This document shows, in pieces, positions 16,076 through 23,405 of a stretch of 57,289 bases of DNA (positions are counted from its first letter, which is position 1; each line of letters opens with the position of its first letter). The notes under the pieces were generated by a model. The model searched no databases and had not been told where the DNA came from. It saw only the letters and a program-made list of their open reading frames with translations. This DNA comes from Pygmaiobacter massiliensis (GTDB taxonomy: Bacteria > Bacillota > Clostridia > Oscillospirales > Ruminococcaceae), in assembly GCA_022778585.1 (NCBI GenBank), contig JALFTI010000012.1, positions 1 to 57,289 of the forward strand. Reading direction: 5' to 3'. The position numbers and the translations under genes are program-made.

Positions 16076-17475
16076 GACCGCTCTGCCTGTGCGTTTACCA
16101 CAGCCTTGAAATGCTCGCCCCGCTTTTCAAAATTGGGGTACAGATCAAAACTGGCCGAAGCGGGAGAGAACAAAACCACATCCCCGCTTTGGCTGGCATT
16201 GCGCGCCTTTTCAACCGCCTCATCCATGTCCTTTGCGTAAATAATACACAGGTTTTTGGGGTCGTATTCCGGCAGTGCGGTCACACACCGCTCAATAACC
16301 GGGCCGGTCGCCCCCATCAAAACCAGCGTTTTCACATGCTGCAAAATTTCGGGGGCCAGTGGCTCATAGGGAATGTGCTTGTCGTACCCGCCGGCAATTA
16401 AAATAACCTTCTGGTCAAAGCTACGCAGCCCCGCAATGGTGCGGGTGGGGCTGGTTCCAATGGAATCGTTAAACCACTGGGCGCCGTCCAGTGTGCGCAC
16501 CGGCTCAATGCGGTGTTCCACCCCGGCAAAGGTGCGGCCTACCTGCGCCATCTTTTCAAAATCCACCCAGCCGGCACAGGCCGCAATGGCGTCCAGCAGG
16601 TTTTCCACATTGTGCATGCCCCGCAGCCGTACCTCGTCCTTGTTCATCACCCGGGTCAGGCGGCCGTCTTCCACAAAGCACAAATCTCCGTTTTCTTCCA
16701 GATAGGCACCCTTTTCCACCTTTTCAAACCGGGAAAACCAGTAAAGGCTGCCCTTTACATCCTTCTGCAGGCTGCGGGTAATGTCGTTGTGGTAACCCAG
16801 CACCGTTCTGCTTTCGCAAGACTGGTAAAGCAGAATATTCCGCTTGGCGTCAATATACTCCTGCATATCCTTGTGGTGGTCCAAATGGTTTGGGGTAATG
16901 TTGGTAATAACCGCCACATCGGGCGAATGGTGCATCGAGATCAGCTGAAAGCTGGACAGCTCCACCACTGCCACATCCTCCGGCTTAATCTGCTCCACCA
17001 ACGGCAAAAGTGCCACCCCAATATTGCCCCCTAAAAAAACCTTGCGTCCCATGGCACGGTGCATGGCTGCAATCAGGCTGGAAGAGGTGGTTTTGCCGTC
17101 CGACCCGGTAATGCCCCAAATACGGCAGGGGCACAGTTCGAAAAATAGCTCCATCTCGCTGGTAACCTGGCTTCCGGCAGCCTTGGCCGCCTGCAAAGCG
17201 GGGGTAAAATATTCAAACCCGGGGGTCCGCAGAATCATGTCCTGGCCGGCAAGGCCAGCAAGGTAGTTTTCTCCCAAAGAAAACCGTACCCCCAGCTGGG
17301 AAAGCTCCTGTCCCAGCTGACCAAATGCCTCTACCGAAGGCTTTTTGTCGCACAAGGTCACCTGTGCACCGCGCTTTGCAAACAGCTTTAAAAGCTCCCG
17401 GTGGGACACCCCTGCCCCAATAAACGCGACCTTTTTGCCTTTTATGGACCTATAAAACTCTTCTGCTTTTGTCAT
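16072..17475 (-). CDS. murD: UDP-N-acetylmuramoyl-L-alanine--D-glutamate ligase
   Basis: A 467-residue Mur ligase that adds D-glutamate to UDP-MurNAc-L-Ala with ATP in the cytoplasmic stage of peptidoglycan synthesis. Order of domains: N-terminal UDP-binding Rossmann fold (KKVAFIGAGVS), central ATPase with the P-loop GITGSDGKTTSS and the NHLDHHKDMQEY block, and C-terminal domain with WFNDSIGTSPTRTIAGL and AGGYDKHIPY, the last being characteristic of MurD. The ATG at 17475 is chosen because aaaggagc lies just upstream and the promoter at 17590-17618 is nearby; longer in-frame starts run past the promoter. The usual mur/fts cluster is absent here, so this copy heads its own operon. Confidence 0.95.
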   Translation of the reverse strand: MTKAEEFYRSIKGKKVAFIGAGVSHRELLKLFAKRGAQVTLCDKKPSVEAFGQLGQELSQLGVRFSLGENYLAGLAGQDMILRTPGFEYFTPALQAAKAAGSQVTSEMELFFELCPCRIWGITGSDGKTTSSSLIAAMHRAMGRKVFLGGNIGVALLPLVEQIKPEDVAVVELSSFQLISMHHSPDVAVITNITPNHLDHHKDMQEYIDAKRNILLYQSCESRTVLGYHNDITRSLQKDVKGSLYWFSRFEKVEKGAYLEENGDLCFVEDGRLTRVMNKDEVRLRGMHNVENLLDAIAACAGWVDFEKMAQVGRTFAGVEHRIEPVRTLDGAQWFNDSIGTSPTRTIAGLRSFDQKVILIAGGYDKHIPYEPLAPEILQHVKTLVLMGATGPVIERCVTALPEYDPKNLCIIYAKDMDEAVEKARNASQSGDVVLFSPASASFDLYPNFEKRGEHFKAVVNAQAERS

Positions 17476-17565
17476 AAAACCGCTCCTTTTTGGCGTTTGA
17501 GCTGCCTTTTTAGAGCCCAGCGTGTTGCCTGGGGCCCAAATTTGTTCTTTTGGCGGCCTTGTAGC

Positions 17566-17589
17566 CATATCTGTATTCATATCTGTATT
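17566..17589 (-). repeat. Perfect tandem 12-mer directly downstream of the murD -10 box
   Basis: Two exact copies of aatacagatatg (minus strand reading) side by side, beginning right after the -10 hexamer and covering the predicted transcript start. Position suggests an operator or a start-site element rather than chance, but no known regulator motif was recognised. Confidence 0.6.
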
Positions 17590-17618
17590 ATTATAATATG
17601 CCGGTTTTTTCAGCGCAA
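17590..17618 (-). promoter_or_regulatory. Promoter of the murD operon
   Basis: Minus strand TTGCGC (17613-17618), 17-nt spacer, TATAAT (17590-17595). The stretch between it and the glnN promoter (17619-17771) shows no gene. Confidence 0.75.
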
Positions 17619-17771
17619 CCGCCGGGGGCAAAAATCCGCCCTTTGGGTGCATTTTTCGCTGTTTTCGCGCTGTTTTTACAGCCGAGCAACCGCTTTTCGG
17701 CAAGGATGCACACTGTTAAAATCCGCCAGGGGGCTTTGTTTTGTCAATTTTCATGAAATCGGCAAATCGGC

Positions 17772-17800
17772 TTGCAGGGTGTTTTGGGCCATGGTAAAAT
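17772..17800 (+). promoter_or_regulatory. Promoter of glnN
   Basis: TTGCAG (17772-17777), 17-nt spacer, TAAAAT (17795-17800), leaving a leader of about 90 nt before the glutamine synthetase start. No glnA-type RNA motif was recognised in the leader. Confidence 0.75.
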
Positions 17801-17896
17801 ATCACCGTGTTATAACCAAATAAAATAAGCGGTATCGGCCATTGCAATACCAATGCCAAAACGGCTTGTTTATTTTAAAAAACAGGGGGAGAGAAG

Positions 17897-19984
17897 ATGG
17901 CAAATATGGACTTGAAGCGGCAGTTTGGCTGTCATTTGTTTGACGACCGGGTTATGCGGGAACGGCTGCCGGCCAACATTTATGCCAGCCTGCGTGCCAT
18001 TCGGGACGAAGGCCACGAATGGGACCCCACCGTGGCCGACACGGTGGCCGAGGCCATGAAAAACTGGGCCATGGAGCTGGGCGCTACCCACTATATTCAC
18101 TGGTTTGCGCCGATTATCGGCACCAGCGCCGGCAAACACGAAGCATTCGTGGACGGCGTGTATGAAGGCAAGCCCATTCTCAGCTTTTCCGGCAAAATGC
18201 TTTCCAAGGGCGAGCCGGACGCTTCCAGCTTCCCTTCCGGCGGGGTTCGCGCCACCTTTGAAGCCCGCGGCTATACCGCCTGGGACCCCACCAGCCCCGC
18301 CTTTGTGCTGGGCACCACCCTTTACATTCCCACCGCCTTCTGCGCCTATACCGGCGAATCGCTGGACCAGAAAACCCCGGTACTGCGCAGCATGCAGGCG
18401 GTTAACAAGCAGGCCGTGCGGGTGCTGCACGCTTTGGGCGAAACCGATGTAAAGGCGGTGCATTCCACCGTTGGGGCCGAACAGGAATACTTTTTGGTGG
18501 ACAAAAAGCTGTTTGAACAGCGGCTGGATTTAAAGGTTTGCGGCCACACCCTGCTGGGTGCAAAGCCCCCCAAAGGCCAGGAGCTGGAGGACCACTACTA
18601 CGGCAGTATTGGCGAGCGGGTGCGCGCCTTTATGCGGGAGCTGGACGAAGAGCTGTGGGCCCTTGGCGTGCCGGCCAAAACCGAGCACAACGAAGTTGCC
18701 CCCGGCCAGTACGAGCTGGCCAGTGTGTTTGCCGGCAGCAATGTGGCCTGCGACCATAACCAGATTATGATGGAACTGATGCGCAAGGTGGCCATTCGGC
18801 ATGACCTTGCCTGCATTCTGCACGAAAAACCGTTTGCCGGCGTAAACGGTTCGGGAAAACACAACAACTGGTCGCTTTCCACCGATACCGGCAAAAACCT
18901 GTTTAAACCCGGCAAAGACCCTGCCTCCAACACGGTATTTTTGGTGTTTTTGTGCGCGGTGCTGCAGGCGGTGGACAATTATGCCGATCTTCTGCGCCTT
19001 TCTGCCACCTGTCCGGGCAACGATGACCGCTTGGGCGGCAACGAAGCGCCCCCCTCTGTTATTTCGGTATTTTTGGGAGACCCGCTTACCCGCGTTTTAG
19101 AGGCAGTAGCCACCAGCCATGCGGTGGACCAGGCCGAACGCAAAAAGCTTTTAACCGGTGTGAAAAGCCTGCCGCTGCTTACCCTGGATGACTCGGACCG
19201 CAACCGAACCTCTCCCTTTGCCTTCACCGGCAATAAGTTCGAATTCCGTATGGTGGGTTCCAGCCAAGGCATTGGCTTGGTAAACGCAGTGCTCAACGCC
19301 ATTGTTGCCGATACCCTGCGCGGTTATGCCGACCGGCTGGAACAGGCTGCCGACCAGCAGCAGGAAGCCCTTGCCATTATCCGGCAGGTGTATACCGAGC
19401 ACGGCCGTATTATTTTCAACGGCAACAACTATTCGGAAGAATGGCGAGAGGAAGCACACCGCCGGGGCCTTGCAGACCTTTCCTGCATGGTAGAGGCCGT
19501 GCCCGCTTTGCTGGAAGAAAAAAATATTCAAATGTTTGCCCGCACCAAGGTATTCACCCCCGCCGAATGCCACAGCCGCTACGAAGTGCTGATGGAGCAC
19601 TACGCAAAAACCATCCGCATTGACGCTCTGACCATGCTGGAGATGGTGGACCGCGGAATTGTGCCGGCCACGGTGGAATTTTTAGGCCGGGTAGCCCGGG
19701 CCAACTATTATGCCGGCCAGACCGGTGTTACCAGTAAGGCCACCGCCCGGCTGGAACAAAGGCTGGCAGAATCGGTGGATGCGGTGAGCGCGTGCAGCGA
19801 AAAACTGCGCGAAAAGTTGGCGCAGCTGCCCTGCACCAGTGCCACCGAAGAAGCCTGTGCGCTGCACCAGATTTGGCGCGAAGAGATGGCACAGCTGCGC
19901 TTGGCCGCCGACAAGCTGGAGGAATTGTGCGCTGCTGATCGCTGGCCCTTCCCTGCTTATACCGACCTGCTGTTTGGGCTGTAA
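17897..19984 (+). CDS. glnN: Glutamine synthetase type III
   Basis: A 695-residue protein, the length of the large GSIII class. It joins ammonia to glutamate with ATP, the main entry of ammonium into metabolism. Visible hallmarks: the GSIII N-terminal block THYIHWFAPIIGTSAGKHEAF, SFPSGGVRATFEARGYTAWD, the active-site Glu region STVGAEQEYFLVDKK, AKTEHNEVAPGQYELA, VNGSGKHNNWSLSTDTG (ATP/ammonium site), and NRTSPFAFTGNKFEFRMVGSSQ. The ribosome site is gggggagag. It is monocistronic with its own promoter and terminator. Ammonia from the nitrilase encoded upstream could be captured here, though that is a general metabolic link only. Confidence 0.96.
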   Translation: MANMDLKRQFGCHLFDDRVMRERLPANIYASLRAIRDEGHEWDPTVADTVAEAMKNWAMELGATHYIHWFAPIIGTSAGKHEAFVDGVYEGKPILSFSGKMLSKGEPDASSFPSGGVRATFEARGYTAWDPTSPAFVLGTTLYIPTAFCAYTGESLDQKTPVLRSMQAVNKQAVRVLHALGETDVKAVHSTVGAEQEYFLVDKKLFEQRLDLKVCGHTLLGAKPPKGQELEDHYYGSIGERVRAFMRELDEELWALGVPAKTEHNEVAPGQYELASVFAGSNVACDHNQIMMELMRKVAIRHDLACILHEKPFAGVNGSGKHNNWSLSTDTGKNLFKPGKDPASNTVFLVFLCAVLQAVDNYADLLRLSATCPGNDDRLGGNEAPPSVISVFLGDPLTRVLEAVATSHAVDQAERKKLLTGVKSLPLLTLDDSDRNRTSPFAFTGNKFEFRMVGSSQGIGLVNAVLNAIVADTLRGYADRLEQAADQQQEALAIIRQVYTEHGRIIFNGNNYSEEWREEAHRRGLADLSCMVEAVPALLEEKNIQMFARTKVFTPAECHSRYEVLMEHYAKTIRIDALTMLEMVDRGIVPATVEFLGRVARANYYAGQTGVTSKATARLEQRLAESVDAVSACSEKLREKLAQLPCTSATEEACALHQIWREEMAQLRLAADKLEELCAADRWPFPAYTDLLFGL

Positions 19985-20040
19985 TACAAGCGCTTGCATT
20001 TTCCATTCCAGTTTTCCCAAAAAGATGGAATAAAAAACAC

Positions 20041-20072
20041 AGCTGGCAGAATGCTTTTCTGCCAGCTTTTTT
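20041..20072 (+). terminator. glnN terminator
   Basis: A 10-bp stem (20041-20050 with 20058-20067) followed by six T. The gap to the next gene (19985-20331) otherwise holds only AT-rich promoter sequence. Confidence 0.92.
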
Positions 20073-20232
20073 GTTGCCAAAAGGCGTTCGGTTGTAAGCT
20101 TTTTCTTTTTTATATTTTCCAATTTTTTCCAAATTGTTTTAAAAGCCTGCATTTTGCCTGTAAACGCGGCTGTTTTTCCTCTTTTCTGCGCATTTTATGT
20201 AGAAAAAGCTGGTCTTTTGGCATGCAGTTCGT

Positions 20233-20238
20233 TATAAT
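20233..20238 (+). promoter_or_regulatory. Probable -10 box for the degV operon
   Basis: A consensus TATAAT lies 94 nt before the degV start in an AT-rich stretch. No good -35 hexamer is seen at 16-18 nt, so the promoter may need an activator or be weak. Confidence 0.45.
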
Positions 20239-20331
20239 AAAGAAAGTCACCGTTTTCGTATAAAAATTAAAATTTCTCTGTCTGGCACAGTCGGCCCCTG
20301 CCGCACTTTGCCATATTGAGGAGGGTTGTCT

Positions 20332-21177
20332 GTGCCAAAGGTTGCTATCTTTACCAACTCCGTCTCCGATCTCTCCCCTGCGCTGGCGCAGGAATTCGGC
20401 GTACACCTGATTCCGGACACCATTATTTTTGGTCAGGAGCAGTACCAAAACAATATTGACATTGACCCTCCCACCCTTTACCAAAAGCTGGCCGGCTGCA
20501 AAAAACTGCCCACCACTTCCCATCCCAATGTGGCGGTCTATGCAGACTGTTTCCGCCAGGCACAGGACGCCGATGACATTATCTGCATTACCCTTACCAG
20601 CAAAATGTCCGGCTCTTACAATACCGCCAACATTGCTGCAGCCATGCTGGCCGAACAGGGTTTTGCACCGCACATTCACTTGGTGGATTCCCTGCAGGTG
20701 TCGTTTGGTTTGGCTACCTTGGTTCTCTCTGCCGCAAAATTGGCAAACCAGGGAGCCAGCGCCCAGGAAATTTTAGACCATATCGGCCAGATCCGTGACC
20801 GCATTGGCGTGTATTTTGTCATGCAGTCGCTGGAAAACGCCCGCAAGGGCGGGCGGGTAGGCGCCATTCGGGTATTGGCGGCCGATTTGCTTGGTGTAAA
20901 ACCGGTTTTAATGTTCCGCAACGGCTTGGTGCGGGATGTGGCAATTGTGCGCGGCTACCAAGAGTCCGTAAACCGAGTTGTGCAGTATTACCGCGACCGC
21001 GCTCAGTTCGGCGGCGAGGTTTTCATCTTCCACGCAAACCGGTACGAAGAAGCCAAAAAACTGGCCCAGCAGCTGCGCAGCATTGACCCTGAAATTCAGC
21101 CGCGGATTGAATGGGTGGGCGCAGTGATTGGCATTTATACCGGCGAAGGCTGTCTGGGCATCGCCTTTTTGGAATGA
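20332..21177 (+). CDS. DegV family fatty-acid-binding protein
   Basis: A 281-residue DegV/FakB-type protein. These bind a fatty acid and, with a FakA kinase, present it for phosphorylation; no fakA is in the window. Landmarks are the opening IFTNSVSDL, the LTSKMSGSYNTANIAA block whose Ser contacts the carboxylate, LVDSLQVSFG, and LENARKGGRVG with the conserved Gly-Arg. The start is taken as GTG at 20332 because gaggaggg lies 6 nt upstream; a TTG at 20326 is too close to that site. It is the first of an operon of five genes and overlaps the next gene by 4 nt (ATGA). Confidence 0.88.
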   Translation: MPKVAIFTNSVSDLSPALAQEFGVHLIPDTIIFGQEQYQNNIDIDPPTLYQKLAGCKKLPTTSHPNVAVYADCFRQAQDADDIICITLTSKMSGSYNTANIAAAMLAEQGFAPHIHLVDSLQVSFGLATLVLSAAKLANQGASAQEILDHIGQIRDRIGVYFVMQSLENARKGGRVGAIRVLAADLLGVKPVLMFRNGLVRDVAIVRGYQESVNRVVQYYRDRAQFGGEVFIFHANRYEEAKKLAQQLRSIDPEIQPRIEWVGAVIGIYTGEGCLGIAFLE

Positions 21178-21710
21178 ACATGGCAGTTTGGGCGGGACTT
21201 TTTGGAATTTTTTTATGTTTTTTGGCCGACCTTGCCCAGCTGGCCAAGCGTTCCCTTTGGCGTACGGGCCTATTTGCGGCGGGCTGCCTTTTGCAGCTTA
21301 CAGCAGGCGGGCAGCTTTTGTGGCAAAGCGGCTTTTGGCGCGTTTTTTCGCTGGGCCGGGCAATTGGGTGTACAGTAGGTGTTTTGGGCTTTTGTGTGCT
21401 GATTTATGTGCTTTTTTTCTCGCTGCCCGCCCAAACCACCTACACCTGCTGCGAAACCCCAGTGGTGCAAACCGGCGCTTATGGCCTTTGCCGTCACCCG
21501 GGGGTTTGGTGTTATGGAATATGCCTTTTGGGCTTTTGGCTTGCAGGGCGTACCTTGGCGCTTGGGCTTGCCTTTTTGCTTTGGACCGCAGCCGACATTG
21601 TGTGGGTGTTTTTTCAGGACAAGGTGGTCTTTCCCCGCACCTTAACCGGCTATGCGCAGTACCAGCTTGCCGTTCCGTTTTTATGGCCGCGCTGGCCGCG
21701 CCAGCGCTGA
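21174..21710 (+). CDS. Isoprenylcysteine/phospholipid methyltransferase-like membrane protein
   Basis: A 178-residue protein with about five membrane helices. Near the C-terminus the TGAYGLCRHPGVWCYG stretch matches the R-H-P motif of the ICMT/PEMT-type membrane methyltransferases that bind S-adenosylmethionine, and the FFQDKVVFP...YAQYQL region corresponds to their C-terminal E/Y-rich part. In bacteria such proteins methylate lipids or other hydrophobic molecules; the substrate here is unknown. The ATG overlaps the degV stop; a second ATG two codons later is an alternative. Placement behind a fatty-acid-binding protein suggests a lipid context (inference). Confidence 0.7.
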   Translation: MNMAVWAGLFGIFLCFLADLAQLAKRSLWRTGLFAAGCLLQLTAGGQLLWQSGFWRVFSLGRAIGCTVGVLGFCVLIYVLFFSLPAQTTYTCCETPVVQTGAYGLCRHPGVWCYGICLLGFWLAGRTLALGLAFLLWTAADIVWVFFQDKVVFPRTLTGYAQYQLAVPFLWPRWPRQR

Positions 21711-21782
21711 ATAGCGTTTTTTACCTTCATTTTTCATGGCCCTGCGGGCCGCAAAACCAAACCGGAAAGGAGGAAAGCCGTT

Positions 21783-23405
21783 TTGACTTTTGAAGAGAAG
21801 CTGAAGCATTCTTCTGCCGATGCCATTTGGCAGGAGTATTGCGGTTTTTTGGACTTTTCCATGGATGAGTACATGCAGGTACAAAAACGCCTTTTGATGG
21901 AACAGATCCATCTTTTGGCAGCCTGCCCGCTGGGCCAGCGGCTTTTCGGCGGCAAGGTCCCCAAAACGGTGGAAGAATTTCGCCGCACCGTTCCTTTAAC
22001 CCGGTTTGAGGACTATGCAGATATTCTGCTTTTGAAAAAGGAGGACATGCTGCCCGCAGCCCCGGTTACCTGGCTGAAAACCACCTGGGAGGGCGGGGAA
22101 AAGCCCGCCAAATGGGCCCCTTATAGCCAGGCCATGCTGAATACTTATACCACCAATATTCTGGCCGCTATGCTTCTTTCCACCAGCAGCGGCAAGGGAC
22201 AGTTCAAGGTACATTCCGGCGCGCGGGTGCTGTATAGCCTGGCCCCCATGCCCTACGCCACCGGCATGTTCCCCTGGCTGATCGCGCCCCAAATTCGGCT
22301 GCGGTTTTTACCTTCGGTGCGGGAAGCAACCAAAATGAGCTTTTCCCAGCAGACCAAAAAGGGGTATGAGCTGAGCTTAAAACGGGGAATGGATCTGTTT
22401 TTCGGCATGTCCAGCATTCTGTACGGAGCAAGCCGAAACCTTGTTTCCCTGTTCTCCGGTTCGGGGCGCAAAAATGTACTTTCCTATCTGGCCGGCATGA
22501 GCCCGGTCATGATCTGGCGGCTTTGCTCTGCCCTTTACCGGTGCCGGCGGGACAACACGCCCCTTCTGCCCAAGGACCTGTTCCGTCTGGACGGCTTTGT
22601 TTGTGTGGGCACCGACAGCGCGTTGTATAAAGATGAACTGGAAGCCATGTGGGGCCGCCGCCCGCTGGAACTGGCCGGCGGAACCGAACCTTCCTGCATG
22701 GGTACCGAAACCTGGAGCCGCAACGGGCTGTGCTTTTTCCCGGACGCCTGCTTCTATGAATTCATTCCCGAAGACCAGATGCGCCGCAGCCTGAAGGACC
22801 CCTCTTTCCAGCCTTCCACCTATTTGATGAATGAATTGTCCGCAAACGAAAATTACGAACTGGTGATTACCGTTTTGAAAGGCGGCGCCTTTGCCCGCTA
22901 CCGGGTGGGGGATGTATACCGCTGCCTGCGGCTGAAAAACCCGGCCGACGGCATCAACTTCCCCCAGTTTGAATATGTGGACCGCATTCCCACCGTGATT
23001 GATATTTCGGGCTTTACCCGCATAACCGAGCGGGAAATTGCCCAGGTGCTGGACCTTTCTTACCTGCCGGTAAAGGGATGGTTTGCCTTAAAGGAATACG
23101 ATGAAAAGAACCATTCCTTCCTGCACCTGTATGTGGAGCTAAAACCCGAAGCGCTGGCCAATGCCGCGGCCCAAAAGCAGATTATCTGCGAACATTTGGG
23201 CATTTATTTCCGCTATTATGATGGCGATTATAAAGATTTAAAAAAGCTGCTGGGCGTTGACCCGCTGCAGGTTACCCTGCTGCGGTGCGGCGTGCTGGAG
23301 CAATACCGGCAAAAGCACGGCGAGGCCATTGACCGGATTAACCCCACCAAGGAAAGCCTGATGGAAATTTTGCGGCTGCAGGGCACAGGGGAGGGACCGG
23401 TATGA
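21783..23405 (+). CDS. GH3 domain (acyl-adenylating superfamily) protein
   Basis: A 540-residue protein of GH3 length. Plant GH3 enzymes adenylate a carboxylic acid and couple it to an amino acid; bacterial roles are largely unknown. Motif 3 is well kept (FARYRVGDV), as is FFPDACFYEFIPE. The nucleotide loop that normally reads TSGTSGG is altered (TTWEGGEKPAKWAP at about 100-113), and the Y-x-S-S-E motif is replaced by GGTEPSCMG, so ATP use is uncertain. The start is TTG at 21783 behind aaaggagg with 9-nt spacing. Its stop overlaps the start of the HD-GYP gene (ATGA), a tight translational coupling of a possible acyl-amide synthetase with a signalling protein. Confidence 0.8.
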   Translation: MTFEEKLKHSSADAIWQEYCGFLDFSMDEYMQVQKRLLMEQIHLLAACPLGQRLFGGKVPKTVEEFRRTVPLTRFEDYADILLLKKEDMLPAAPVTWLKTTWEGGEKPAKWAPYSQAMLNTYTTNILAAMLLSTSSGKGQFKVHSGARVLYSLAPMPYATGMFPWLIAPQIRLRFLPSVREATKMSFSQQTKKGYELSLKRGMDLFFGMSSILYGASRNLVSLFSGSGRKNVLSYLAGMSPVMIWRLCSALYRCRRDNTPLLPKDLFRLDGFVCVGTDSALYKDELEAMWGRRPLELAGGTEPSCMGTETWSRNGLCFFPDACFYEFIPEDQMRRSLKDPSFQPSTYLMNELSANENYELVITVLKGGAFARYRVGDVYRCLRLKNPADGINFPQFEYVDRIPTVIDISGFTRITEREIAQVLDLSYLPVKGWFALKEYDEKNHSFLHLYVELKPEALANAAAQKQIICEHLGIYFRYYDGDYKDLKKLLGVDPLQVTLLRCGVLEQYRQKHGEAIDRINPTKESLMEILRLQGTGEGPV

